The notes beneath the pieces are model-generated. The model saw only the letters and a program-made list of their open reading frames with translations, had not been told where the DNA came from and ran no database searches. A DNA stretch of 64,000 bases from Pantoea sp. BAV 3049. GTDB taxonomy: Bacteria; Pseudomonadota; Gammaproteobacteria; Enterobacterales; Enterobacteriaceae. The stretch lies in assembly GCF_009765445.1 (NCBI RefSeq), contig NZ_WHOY01000031.1, forward strand, positions 2,932,405-2,996,404, read 5' to 3'. Positions 54,979 to 63,427 of the stretch are shown here, one piece after another; the stretch's first letter is position 1, and each line of letters begins with the position of its first letter. The position numbers were made by a program, and so were the translations under genes.

Positions 54979-55319
54979 CAGTTTTTTTTCGCTTCCTCCA
55001 GCGTGCCGTAGCTGTGACGCTGGACCACCGTCAGCGCCTCAATCAGCGAGGCATAGGAGTGCGACTTCATTAATTCATCTGGTGCGGGCAAATCGGAAAC
55101 CGGCTTCCCTTCTTCATCCACCAGCGCATTCAGCACCAGCGCTGCGCCAGCCAGTGCCAGACCGCGGGTATTGTCTTCAATGCGCAGTTGTCCGGCCCTG
55201 TCTTCAAATTCAGCCAGTTCATATGCGGACAGGCGACGGATAAGAAACTCGCCGCCAAGAATGGTTACGGTAAGAGAGTCGCAAACAGGTGATAACAGGC
55301 GTGACTTAAGGTCTTTCAT
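54978..55319 (-). CDS. Tail assembly chaperone G
   Basis: 113 residues from the ATG of MKDLKSRLLSP; the upstream frame part is leader. Alpha-rich (YELAEFEDRAGQL, SYASLIEALTVVQRH). It ends EEAKKN and partly continues as GT after frameshifting. It coats the tape measure during tail assembly and is absent from virions. A terminator precedes its ribosome site. Confidence 0.82.
   Translation of the reverse strand: MKDLKSRLLSPVCDSLTVTILGGEFLIRRLSAYELAEFEDRAGQLRIEDNTRGLALAGAALVLNALVDEEGKPVSDLPAPDELMKSHSYASLIEALTVVQRHSYGTLEEAKKN
54981..54987 (-). promoter_or_regulatory. Slippery site for -1 frameshift G to GT
   Basis: Minus strand reads GCG AAA AAA AAC TGA: the heptamer A AAA AAC sits right before the G stop codon. 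Slip by -1 gives AAA AAA CTG ATG, entering the T frame. The preceding run of eight A allows further slippage. No clear downstream stem-loop was seen. Confidence 0.65.
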
Positions 55320-55332
55320 TGTTTTTCCCAAT

Positions 55333-55354
55333 AAAAAAGCCGCACAATGGCGGC
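55333..55354 (-). terminator. Late-operon terminator upstream of G
   Basis: Stem GCCGC / GCGGC with loop CATTGT, followed by TTTTTTATTGGG on the minus strand, 14 bases before the G start. The tail TTTTTTATTGGG is shared with the terminator upstream of L. Confidence 0.75.
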
Positions 55355-55391
55355 ACAAAGATGAGCGGAAAATTTCGTTCAGGCAGATTTA

Positions 55392-55850
55392 TCAGCTGCC
55401 GGGCTCGTTATATCCCCAGGTAATGTTGTTCTGTTTGCCGTTTACCGTAATCTGGATAACATCGCTGGCCGGTGCCGTAATTTCATTCAGCTGCCAGCCT
55501 GAGAGCGCCATAATCATTGTGGCGGTGCGTCCGTTAGGAAGTTCAACGTAAAACTGCACGGTCTGGCGCTGCTCAGCAGCATTCAGGAACGCGGTAAAAC
55601 TGGTATTGGACGGATCATCCACGAAGCCCAGCGACTTTTCCGGGCCTTCAGGAAGGTCAGAAATAAACTGTTTCTGAGTATCAATCAGGGTGGTGCAGTC
55701 CACGAACGACCCGGTTGCACCCGTTGCGCCCAGCGCCTTACAGTTAATCAGTGGTTGCATATCGGCTACAGCATCGCCGGACGCACCCCATTTAACGACT
55801 GTACCAGCCGGGAGCATTGCATATTCCGGTGAACTCTTATTATCTGCCAT
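55392..55850 (-). CDS. Major tail tube protein
   Basis: 152 residues, beta-rich. Typical tube-protein pattern GTVVKWGASGDAV, FVDCTTLIDTQKQFI, then WQLNEITAPASDVIQITVNGK. In lambda gpV a loop and C-terminal Ig-like domain exist; here the shorter HK97-type tube without Ig domain is present. Many copies form the tail tube. It follows the head-tail joining genes. Confidence 0.85.
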   Translation of the reverse strand: MADNKSSPEYAMLPAGTVVKWGASGDAVADMQPLINCKALGATGATGSFVDCTTLIDTQKQFISDLPEGPEKSLGFVDDPSNTSFTAFLNAAEQRQTVQFYVELPNGRTATMIMALSGWQLNEITAPASDVIQITVNGKQNNITWGYNEPGS

Positions 55851-55863
55851 TTTAATGCCTCAT

Positions 55864-56274
55864 TTAACGGTTGGTTTCGATGCCCTCGCGGATACGGACC
55901 GCGAGAACACGCAATATTTTTGCACGGTTGTGATCGAGCGCCGGACGCATAAACGGGCTGGCAACCTGCTTAACGGTGCCAAATTCCTGCGCCAGCGCTT
56001 TCATAGAGTGTTCTTTTGAAGGACCGACCCGGATGGTAACTACTGTCAGCCAGCGGCCATCCTTCATTCGGTTGCGGGACGTGGCTTTAATGCTGTCCCT
56101 CATATGCGGGCCGGAGCTGCTTTCGTCATAGCCAGCGTGCTGCTGCATATCTTCACTGACGATCTGCATGGCTTCTTTCCCGGCATCAGTCAGAACTTTA
56201 ACGGCAACCTTTTCGCCCAGAGCCATAAGCTGCTTTTCAAGCTCTGCAAGCCCCTGTACTTCCATGCGGATCAT
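55864..56274 (-). CDS. HK97 gp10-like tail-joining protein
   Basis: 136 residues. The family signature is an N-terminal GLAELEKQLMALGEKV helix, VSEDMQQHAGYDESSSGPHMRDSIK, and a C-terminal FGTVKQVASPFMRPALD. HK97 gp10-type proteins connect head and tail. It overlaps the previous gene by 4 bases and lies 13 bases from the tail tube gene. Confidence 0.82.
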   Translation of the reverse strand: MIRMEVQGLAELEKQLMALGEKVAVKVLTDAGKEAMQIVSEDMQQHAGYDESSSGPHMRDSIKATSRNRMKDGRWLTVVTIRVGPSKEHSMKALAQEFGTVKQVASPFMRPALDHNRAKILRVLAVRIREGIETNR

Positions 56275-56660
56275 GATGTGTCCTCATAAAAATAAAGGAT
56301 GTAATCGCGGGCCAGCCGGTATTGCACGTGGTTATTAGGCAGCGTGTAATAATCCTGTTGAATGCTGCCACGCTCCACATACTGAACAGGGTATCCCGCA
56401 ATTTCTCCCTGTCGGATATTGCGCCATGCCGACCAGATATCCCGATCCAGCGCCACCAGCGCGGTATAGTCATCCACCCGGTAACCTGTTATCTGGAAAC
56501 GGCCAGCGATCAGCCCTGTTCGCACCAGTCCGTTATCCATTTCAGGATCGGAAATGCGCTGGAAGGTGACGCCCTCCTGCACCGGGTCGGGCAGTAAAAG
56601 GGGATACACCGGCAGGCCAGACAGTGTGCCAAGTGCAGTTCTGAGAGATGACTCAATCAT
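56271..56660 (-). CDS. Tail terminator/completion protein (DUF3168-like)
   Basis: 129 residues from the ATG of MIESSLRTALGTLSG. Alpha/beta fold with GLPVYPLLLPDPVQEG, GRFQITGYRVDDYTA and a late LARDYILYFYED. Matches the tail terminator group that stops tube growth and lets it bind the head. Overlaps the next gene by 4 bases and the previous one by 8. Confidence 0.75.
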   Translation of the reverse strand: MIESSLRTALGTLSGLPVYPLLLPDPVQEGVTFQRISDPEMDNGLVRTGLIAGRFQITGYRVDDYTALVALDRDIWSAWRNIRQGEIAGYPVQYVERGSIQQDYYTLPNNHVQYRLARDYILYFYEDTS

Positions 56661-56985
56661 GACGCGAATCCCTCTCTGCTTTAATAACCAGCCGGTCACG
56701 GAGGCTGTTATCTACCGACACTATGGTGTATGTCTCATTCTGCCATCTGATTTTCCAGTCGATACTGACCCCAGTGAATGGCCGGATAGTGAAATGCCAG
56801 GTTTCCACTACCTGCTGCTGATCCAGCGTGCGGATTTTACGGTTGGACATCATCTCTGCTGACGCCCAGACGGTAGCAACATCAACCGGCACACCCGGCA
56901 GAGGTTCGCCAAGCTCCCCCTGTCCAACCTCAATTTTTTGCAGCGTCACGCGCCAGTTAAGATTTCCTGCTGATAAACCGCTCAT
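56653..56985 (-). CDS. Head closure protein (SPP1 gp16/HK97 gp7-like)
   Basis: 110 residues, beta-barrel. MSGLSAGNLNWRVTLQKIE, VWASAEMMSNRKI and ETWHFTIRPFTGVSID fit the head closure family that seals the portal after packaging. ATG has AGGAGAG at good distance. 10 bases after the connector gene. Confidence 0.8.
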   Translation of the reverse strand: MSGLSAGNLNWRVTLQKIEVGQGELGEPLPGVPVDVATVWASAEMMSNRKIRTLDQQQVVETWHFTIRPFTGVSIDWKIRWQNETYTIVSVDNSLRDRLVIKAERDSRHD

Positions 56986-56995
56986 AATCCCTCTC

Positions 56996-57322
56996 CTAAA
57001 CGATCACTGGCGCGTGCAGAGTGCGAATGAAAGCGGTCACGCTGAAAGGAAGATTACCCTCGGTGTAACGATTTTCCTCTTCGCCGTTCCTGACCCGGTC
57101 AAAGATTCCCACCAGGATAAGGGTTGAGCGCTTCACCCTCTCCAGTGGCTCCCCTTCAATCACTTTTCCCGCGTCATCAATAATCAGTGACCGACTGGAT
57201 TTCACGTAGTCCAGAATGACCGCGCTGGCCTGAATAATTGCATCCTGCAGGTCGGCATCGCCCGCATCAGTATCAATGCGAAGATATGACTTAACCTCAT
57301 CAAGCGTGACAAGTTCGATCAT
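56996..57322 (-). CDS. Head-tail connector protein (gp6-like)
   Basis: 108 residues, helical: MIELVTLDEVKSYLRIDTDA, then QDAIIQASAVILDYV and LSTLILVGIFDRVRNGEEEN-type end (here STLILVGIFDRVRNG). HK97 gp6 family that forms a ring below the portal. Overlaps by 4 bases the probable head fibre gene. Confidence 0.82.
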   Translation of the reverse strand: MIELVTLDEVKSYLRIDTDAGDADLQDAIIQASAVILDYVKSSRSLIIDDAGKVIEGEPLERVKRSTLILVGIFDRVRNGEEENRYTEGNLPFSVTAFIRTLHAPVIV

Positions 57323-58209
57323 GGTTTAGACCTCGCATCACGCCCGCGTTTGACGGCCAGCTTCCACGCCTTCACGCCCGGCTCTCCCGGCTTATCAGTT
57401 GTTTCTTCACAGCAGTACCAGACAGAGCCAGCCCAGGTCACGCTGTCGCCCGCATAGTATTTCTCACCCTCTTTGAAAATATCCCGGTAGATCATTACCG
57501 GAATACTGAAGGTCTTCTCAGTCACGGCACCACTGGCGAGCTGAGCAGAAATGGTAAATTCCCGCTCGTTATCCTGGCTGATATCAATAGCTGAGATACC
57601 ATCAACCAGGCATTCCCAGCCATTCATGCCGGTTGTTTTCTGAAATGATCGCCACAGCCCGCCCTGATGGATGGCATACGTGCCGCGTGGGTGTGACTTT
57701 TCAGCATCAATGCAGGGCATAATTTCAATCTGCAGCGCGTCTTTCCCGTCTGTACCGGGTTCGCCATCTTTTGCCGGGGGTATTGCTGATACAGCATCCA
57801 TCACCATCTGCCCGATGTCAGGCAACGGTTCAGGTTGTGGCAACTGAATACCTGACACCTCAGCAACAACAGCCTCTTTCACTATTGCATCAATATCCGG
57901 CAGCGCAGGGGCCGCGGGGAGCTGTATCGCGGCCACGGCATTACTGACCATCCGGGACACATCCGGAAGTTCAGGCGCTGATGGCACATCAATCCTGTCG
58001 AGTACTGCTTGGACAATGGTGTTTTCACCAGGTACTGAGCGCTGCACATCCTCAATCTGTAATGCCTGAACCGCCAGGGCCTCCCTGAGATCGCTGATTT
58101 CTGCCGATTTTTCAGCGAGTGCGGCATCGTACTTGGTCTGCATTGCGATAAGCTGTTCTTTTACCGCTGCTCCCACGGCCTGCAACAGTGACATGTCACG
58201 CTCATTCAT
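57319..58209 (-). CDS. Probable head fibre/decoration protein with carbohydrate-binding domain
   Basis: 296 residues between portal and gp6-like connector. Coiled coil at 1-60 (EKSAEISDLREALAVQALQIEDVQ). Three diverged Pro-rich repeats at about 75-150: PSAPELPDVSRMV, PAAPALPDIDAIV and PQPEPLPDIGQMV, each followed by AV-AI. A short collagen-like DGEPGTDGKDA follows. The end (about 235-290) has FKEGEKYYAGDSVTWAGSVW and YCCEETTDKPG, the pattern of chitin/carbohydrate-binding modules (CBM5/12). A fibre or decoration role is inferred from this layout; gene order is unusual. Confidence 0.6.
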   Translation of the reverse strand: MNERDMSLLQAVGAAVKEQLIAMQTKYDAALAEKSAEISDLREALAVQALQIEDVQRSVPGENTIVQAVLDRIDVPSAPELPDVSRMVSNAVAAIQLPAAPALPDIDAIVKEAVVAEVSGIQLPQPEPLPDIGQMVMDAVSAIPPAKDGEPGTDGKDALQIEIMPCIDAEKSHPRGTYAIHQGGLWRSFQKTTGMNGWECLVDGISAIDISQDNEREFTISAQLASGAVTEKTFSIPVMIYRDIFKEGEKYYAGDSVTWAGSVWYCCEETTDKPGEPGVKAWKLAVKRGRDARSKP

Positions 58210-59560
58210 GGGTAAATATTCCTCTCAGCATGCTGACCGCCATTGAGCGCTGTTGCTCCGGCAGGGCCTTACTGGCTTCATCTTCTTCAGGCGGGGTTTC
58301 GGGGGCTGTGTCCACGGTAGTGCCGGAGGCAAACGGATTATCCTGCGCATCTCGCTTCGCCAGCGCGGCAAGGCTGTAATTCTGTTGCTGCATATATGGC
58401 GTATCGCCCCCCTCAACAGGGCTCATATTCTCTTTAAGACGCGCCTGATTAGGCGTAAGAAATCCTGCAGCTATACCCTCTTTGTAGGCTTTATAACGAC
58501 CTTCGGTGTCCATGCGTATCAGTACATCAAGATCAAACTCAACGCCGGTTTGTGCATCAAGCCCCAGAGATTCATCCAGCAGTATCTCCATTGCCTCGAT
58601 ATGGGTCTGAAGACATTGCGAGTAATACTGCTGGTCCAGCGCTTCGATATTGTTGTATGAGGGTGCAGTGGACGTATCGACTTTATAAATAGGGACGTGG
58701 AACGTTGAACAAACTATTTCCTGGGTTAATTTCAGCTGCTCGACCATTTGCGCATCAACAGCGGTCATCGCAATAGTCATGAAGTCAGCGCCATCCGCCA
58801 GCAGACCGGTTTTACCGGCATTGGCTCCGGAGTAACCTTCATCCCACGCCGCTTTAATCTCTTTTGCCTTATCCTGATCCACCGCGCCGGGAACTTTGAT
58901 AACCCCCCCCGGTTTTCCACCATTTTTAAAATGGTTAGCGGAATTAGTCAGAATGGCATCGCCCTGCATCGCAGTCAGGCCGCACGCATAAATGGGTGAC
59001 AGTCCACACAGCGGATGAAAAAAGCAGTTGAATCTGTCGTGAATGATTTCTCTCGCAGGCACCATCACCTGAGTTTCGATCCCGTGAACGTTATCTGGTC
59101 GAACCTGATAGAAAATTTCCCCATCATCGGTGACGTAGGGTGTCACTTTGCCAGGGTCAAGCACGCGCCACTGAGCAACCTGGCCTGATGGATCGCGTAT
59201 TTTCAGTACGTAAGTGTTGCCATCCGACAGCTTGGAATTCATCCAGGACTCAAAAAATTGCATTCTGGTCTGAAAGTTGTTTGGCTTTCGCAGCAGAGGC
59301 GAAATCTTCACATCTTCATGATCCGCCCAGATGTCATTGCTTAGTTTTTTCTTCAGCAGCAACGGCATTTTAGCGATATCGGCTGAAATCAGAGAAATGC
59401 ATGAAAACACCGCGTGGTAAGCAAGGACTGTGGCGCTGTCAACCTCAATATTTCGCTGCCATGCCCCGGTGAAAGATTCAAAAATTCTGCGCCATGAACC
59501 TCCATTAGCAGCCTGCAGCGCCTTTTCTCCTGATGGCTTTTTGCGGAAAAAACTGAACAT
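58202..59560 (-). CDS. Portal protein (HK97 family)
   Basis: 452 residues from the ATG of MFSFFRKKPSGEK. Portal features: AYHAVFSCISLISADIAKMPLLL at about 55, GNTYVLKIRD, and LTQEIVCSTFHVPIYKV and FDLDVLIRMDTEGRYKAY. It forms the dodecameric DNA gate at one capsid vertex. The last 80 residues are acidic, with EEDEASKALPEQQ. It overlaps the next gene by 8 bases. Confidence 0.92.
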   Translation of the reverse strand: MFSFFRKKPSGEKALQAANGGSWRRIFESFTGAWQRNIEVDSATVLAYHAVFSCISLISADIAKMPLLLKKKLSNDIWADHEDVKISPLLRKPNNFQTRMQFFESWMNSKLSDGNTYVLKIRDPSGQVAQWRVLDPGKVTPYVTDDGEIFYQVRPDNVHGIETQVMVPAREIIHDRFNCFFHPLCGLSPIYACGLTAMQGDAILTNSANHFKNGGKPGGVIKVPGAVDQDKAKEIKAAWDEGYSGANAGKTGLLADGADFMTIAMTAVDAQMVEQLKLTQEIVCSTFHVPIYKVDTSTAPSYNNIEALDQQYYSQCLQTHIEAMEILLDESLGLDAQTGVEFDLDVLIRMDTEGRYKAYKEGIAAGFLTPNQARLKENMSPVEGGDTPYMQQQNYSLAALAKRDAQDNPFASGTTVDTAPETPPEEDEASKALPEQQRSMAVSMLRGIFTHE

Positions 59561-59579
59561 CGGCTGCTTCTCCTGATAT

Positions 59580-59735
59580 TTATTTTTTCTTACGGGTTGT
59601 AGATTTTTTTTCGACGGTGTCCGTGAATTCGACATAGCCGGTCAGGCGCAAAATCTCAGCATCACGGTCATTTAAAAAACGCCTTTCACCCGCATGAGCG
59701 TCATGTGTGCTTTTCAGGTATCTGACTTGTTTCAT
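59580..59735 (-). CDS. Hypothetical small phage protein between capsid and portal
   Basis: 51 residues starting MKQVRYLKSTHDAHAGERR, ending in a Lys/Arg-rich tail STTRKKK. No membrane segment. Such small genes occur between capsid and portal in HK97-like phages; function unknown. The ATG lies 3 bases after a terminator T-tract and has no visible ribosome site, so it may be read by coupling or be weakly expressed. Confidence 0.6.
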   Translation of the reverse strand: MKQVRYLKSTHDAHAGERRFLNDRDAEILRLTGYVEFTDTVEKKSTTRKKK

Positions 59736-59737
59736 AG

Positions 59738-59762
59738 AAAAAGTGCGGGGATTTCTCCCCGC
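59738..59762 (-). terminator. Late-operon terminator after the capsid gene
   Basis: Stem GCGGGGA / TCCCCGC with a 4-base loop, followed on the minus strand by ACTTTTTC. It is 6 bases after the capsid stop and just before the small gene. Confidence 0.7.
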
Positions 59763-59768
59763 TACTCC

Positions 59769-61706
59769 TTAGCTGCCAGGGTTGGCACCGTAGTTAACGC
59801 CTGAAATAACGGCCACTGCGGCGGTGCGGCGACGTTTCCAGTTAATCCAGCGTTCGGCGCGAATGGCAACGCTGTTGGTCTGGAACATTGATACCATTTC
59901 CACCGGCGTCGGGGTAAGGCTGTCGCCGGTTGGTTCGCTCTGCATCTCCAGTGACGCCTCGCGGGACATATCCACAGCCACGCCGCCATCGTCAGCCAGA
60001 TAGATGTCTGGTGCATTAACCAGAACCAGAAGGCTACCGACATACTGGGAGACGATCACCGGGAGGCCCATGAATGTTCCGCCAAGCAGTGACATATCCG
60101 GGTATTCTTTCTGTCCCAGCGCGTTTTTACGCATTGAAAGTGCCAGCGCGGTAGTGCTGGACATCAGCCACACAGCACCAGTAGGTTGCAGGTTCGCATC
60201 GACAAATGTTCCAAACGCCGCTGCTGCATCATCATCAGGATTGCCTGTTGATGGGATGGCAGTAATACCATTGGTGATCGAAGCCGGAGACACACCTGCG
60301 GTTTCGGCCTTGGTTGGATCAATGAAGTCCGTATCAAGACGTGCGATCACGGCTTCAGCGAGTGCATTACGCACCAGCGCATCGGCTGCAGGGTTGGAGA
60401 AGCGGATCAGTTCATCGGTCAGAACAGCAATCGCGGCCACTTTGGCAAAGCCGAAGGTGATCGACTCAAAATCAAATTTGGTCAGCGGCTTGGCTTTACC
60501 CTGCCCTACCCAGTTAGCTGAGCCGCCAGAAGTCTGCGCGGGGATGCGCACATTAAACGGCACGCTGCGCAGTGCAGGAACTCCCCCCTGACCAAAACGA
60601 CCAATGACGGTCTGAGGACGCAGGAATTCAATAAAGTCCTGTGCATATTCCTGGTACTCAACCAGGCTTCCCGCCCATGTCGGATCGGTGGTGGACGCTG
60701 CACCTACGGCAGCCTTGATAACATGGTGGAGCTTGGCGTCATCCTTGTACTGTGATTTAGCAATCTCCAGCGCATCGCTGCGGCTGCCATTTGCGGCGGC
60801 AAGGCATTTTGCGAATCGGGCGAAGCCAATACCTTTCTCCAGTTTCTGCTCCACGCGAATGACGCCAGGCGCACGGTTACCTGCTGTGGTGACGACCTGA
60901 CCACCAGCTGCTTTCTGTACCGGTTTAGCGGTGTCAGCTTTGGTCGATTCCATATCGCGCAGCCGCGCAAGGTGCGCGTCAACGCTTTTGATTTCTGCCG
61001 ATACCTCGTCATACTGCTCTTCTTCTTCAGCGTCCAGCGTGCGGCCTTCCTCAAAAGATTTTGCCATCACCGCTTCGCGCTGAGCGTCCAGCGTGGCACG
61101 CTTGGTTTCAAACGATTTAATCTGCTCTGCAATATTCATCTGTTTTCCCTTAATCGGAGTAATTTTCTTTGCTGTAGCGCCAGCGGTTTTTTCAGTTTTT
61201 GACTCCGGCTGGTTATGGCCCGACGCGGCCCGCAGCCTTTCATCAATGGATTTAACGGTGTTGATCGTGCCTTCTGCATTGGCCGGAACGGTCACCACCG
61301 ATAGCTCGTACCACTCCCATCTGGTGAACCTGATCCCGCCCTCATCGATATAGGCGTACTCAATTGGCCGGAAGCCGATAGACAAACCCTTAACCAGACC
61401 CAGGCGAATACTCTGCCAGGCTTCCTCAAGTCGTGCGGCCAACTGGCTGGGTGCATCTGCTTTAGCCAGCGTGGCTTTAATCTCAATTCCTTCAGTCGTC
61501 ACCTTTGCACTGGTGACCTCACCTATGGGTGACTGATGGTCGTGCTGCCAGAGCAGCGGAATTGGAAGCTGAAATTCAGCCCCCTCCGGCATCACAACAT
61601 CGCCATAACGGTCTGGCGTCGGTGTGGTAGCAATGCCGGTGATCTCCCGCGTTTCCTCGTTAACCGCTTTCACCTTCAGAAGGCTGACGGCGTGCTGTTG
61701 CTTCAT
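59769..61706 (-). CDS. Fused prohead protease and major capsid protein (HK97 type)
   Basis: 645 residues. Residues 1-165 form the prohead protease: WQHDH has the catalytic His, GLSIGFRP the catalytic Ser and LSVVTVPANAEG follows. A linker of about 25 residues leads to the delta-domain coiled coil (about 190-265), then HK97 capsid fold to the end (RFGQGGVPALRSVPFNV, GGSANWVGQGKAKPLTKFD). HK97 gp4 and gp5 are separate genes. M190 starts MNIAEQIKSFETKRA, like a normal capsid start, and AAGGG lies 8 bases before it, so the capsid may also be made from this internal start. Confidence 0.88.
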   Translation of the reverse strand: MKQQHAVSLLKVKAVNEETREITGIATTPTPDRYGDVVMPEGAEFQLPIPLLWQHDHQSPIGEVTSAKVTTEGIEIKATLAKADAPSQLAARLEEAWQSIRLGLVKGLSIGFRPIEYAYIDEGGIRFTRWEWYELSVVTVPANAEGTINTVKSIDERLRAASGHNQPESKTEKTAGATAKKITPIKGKQMNIAEQIKSFETKRATLDAQREAVMAKSFEEGRTLDAEEEEQYDEVSAEIKSVDAHLARLRDMESTKADTAKPVQKAAGGQVVTTAGNRAPGVIRVEQKLEKGIGFARFAKCLAAANGSRSDALEIAKSQYKDDAKLHHVIKAAVGAASTTDPTWAGSLVEYQEYAQDFIEFLRPQTVIGRFGQGGVPALRSVPFNVRIPAQTSGGSANWVGQGKAKPLTKFDFESITFGFAKVAAIAVLTDELIRFSNPAADALVRNALAEAVIARLDTDFIDPTKAETAGVSPASITNGITAIPSTGNPDDDAAAAFGTFVDANLQPTGAVWLMSSTTALALSMRKNALGQKEYPDMSLLGGTFMGLPVIVSQYVGSLLVLVNAPDIYLADDGGVAVDMSREASLEMQSEPTGDSLTPTPVEMVSMFQTNSVAIRAERWINWKRRRTAAVAVISGVNYGANPGS

Positions 61707-61724
61707 TTCCTGATCTCCAGAAAC

Positions 61725-61746
61725 GAAAAAACCCGCCGTGGCGGGT
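61725..61746 (-). terminator. Late-operon terminator upstream of the protease-capsid gene
   Basis: Stem ACCCGCC / GGCGGGT with a 2-base loop, followed on the minus strand by TTTTTTCG. It starts 18 bases after the terminase stop and lies 19 bases before the capsid gene start. Confidence 0.8.
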
Positions 61747-61763
61747 CGTGAAAAGCGGATTCT

Positions 61764-63425
61764 CTATATGAAAAACACGCCGTAATCTTTTTTGGTGGGT
61801 GCAGGATTCAGTGATATCAGCGATATGGCATTAAACAGCGCCATCAGTGGGTCGATTTTGCCGATCCCGCTGGCACCTTTAGTAACGAGGGGAGCATTAC
61901 CGCTGATAACCACTTTTGCATTACCAACACACCAGTTCATCAACTGCTGGGGCGCATGTCGGAGAGTGCCCTCAGCCAGTTTCCGCTCGGTGGTCTTGCA
62001 TGCACCGCCCAGCTTCCACCCCTGGCTGATCCCGACAACTGATTCCTGTGGTATGCCTGCATCAATCAGCGTATCAAGCAGCACCCCAATGCCTGCGGGG
62101 TCCATGCCCACTTTATCGAGCAGGCCGGCCTCAAATATCTGAGACACGTACATGGCTACCTCATCGGCATCATCACCCACTTTGTTAACGATGGTCAGAT
62201 CGCCCTGCTTTTCAAAGTCACGTAATTTGCTCTCTTCACTTTTACGTCGCTCCAGCATCTTTACGTGACACCAGGCATGGGACCATGTCAGCCAGTCGCG
62301 GGTTTTACGGTCGCGCCCGGCGATGGACAGACCAAGGAGGTCGTCAAGCCCACCACCATCTATGCCAACGTCAATGACCTCGCACCGGCTTAAAATCTGT
62401 TTGAAGGTAACCGAGGGGTCGGACTGCACCTCCCAGAACTCTGCTCCCGCCCAACGGTCATTCCGTAGATTCATGCCGATCTCAACGTTGAGATGTTTGG
62501 CGAGAAACTTTCTCAGGCTCCCTTCATCTTCCTGCGACCGCTTAAGATACTCATCGTCCAGCCACTCTTTGCTGACCGAACGGCCCATATTCGGGTTAGT
62601 GATGTAAAAATTATCCGGATTGCGAAATCCTTCGTTTTCCACCAGCTCAGGGGGAAATTCATATAGGATACCGAGCGTTTTTCCGTCTTTAATGACGCCA
62701 TCACGAACGTTGCGCCAGTAGTCCAGTTTCTTTTTGAATACGCCAGCAGGGGGTTCATCACTTTGCGTGGTCAGATAAATCACCCACCCCTCATTGCGCG
62801 ATACCTGCCCGCCCAGGGCCTCAATAAACATCGCATCGGCCTTGGCATTTTTGCCGAACAGCCACAGCTCTTCTACCAGAATTCGTCCGGCCTTTTTTCC
62901 CGACACCGTATCGCTGTCTGCTGCCACAACTTTCAGACTGTTGCGGTTGATGCGGTGGGTAATTGTGCGGATGTGATCCTGAATATGGAAAATGGTGGAC
63001 AGTTCTTCATCTTCCCTGACCATGCTGGCGGCGGGTTTAAAACAGTTATCTGCCACCTCTTTTGTCGGTGCCAGAATCAGATGCTCTTCGTCGGCACGCC
63101 AGCAGATGATAAGCGCGGTGAGCATTATCCCGGCTGCAATGGTCGATTTGGTGTTCTTCTTACTGATAAGCAGACCATACTCACGGATCAACTGATTCCC
63201 TGTCTGCTGGTCATAACCACCGAATATCGCCAGCACGAAATCAAACACCCACTCTTCAGAACACTCACCGAAAGTTGGCTTACCCGGCAGGTCAGTTACC
63301 CTGAGCTCCTTAAAAATTGCCAGGGCATAATTGCCAGAGTCAGCAAAAATCGGCGGCGGAATGATGGATTCCCGGTTGATCAGCTTTCTGGCCCAGTCAG
63401 TGCACGCTGTAGACCATTCAGGCAT
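61764..63425 (-). CDS. Terminase large subunit
   Basis: 553 residues. ATPase region: SKKNTKST stands in the Walker A place (about 91-98), GRILVEELWLFGKNAKAD holds Walker B, and the coupling motif is near YLTTQSDEP. The nuclease domain starts at IDVGIDGGGLDDLLG with its metal Asp. HK97 gp2-type packaging motor that cuts and translocates DNA. ATG is 2 bases after terminase small subunit stop. Confidence 0.92.
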   Translation of the reverse strand: MPEWSTACTDWARKLINRESIIPPPIFADSGNYALAIFKELRVTDLPGKPTFGECSEEWVFDFVLAIFGGYDQQTGNQLIREYGLLISKKNTKSTIAAGIMLTALIICWRADEEHLILAPTKEVADNCFKPAASMVREDEELSTIFHIQDHIRTITHRINRNSLKVVAADSDTVSGKKAGRILVEELWLFGKNAKADAMFIEALGGQVSRNEGWVIYLTTQSDEPPAGVFKKKLDYWRNVRDGVIKDGKTLGILYEFPPELVENEGFRNPDNFYITNPNMGRSVSKEWLDDEYLKRSQEDEGSLRKFLAKHLNVEIGMNLRNDRWAGAEFWEVQSDPSVTFKQILSRCEVIDVGIDGGGLDDLLGLSIAGRDRKTRDWLTWSHAWCHVKMLERRKSEESKLRDFEKQGDLTIVNKVGDDADEVAMYVSQIFEAGLLDKVGMDPAGIGVLLDTLIDAGIPQESVVGISQGWKLGGACKTTERKLAEGTLRHAPQQLMNWCVGNAKVVISGNAPLVTKGASGIGKIDPLMALFNAISLISLNPAPTKKDYGVFFI

Positions 63426-63427
63426 TG

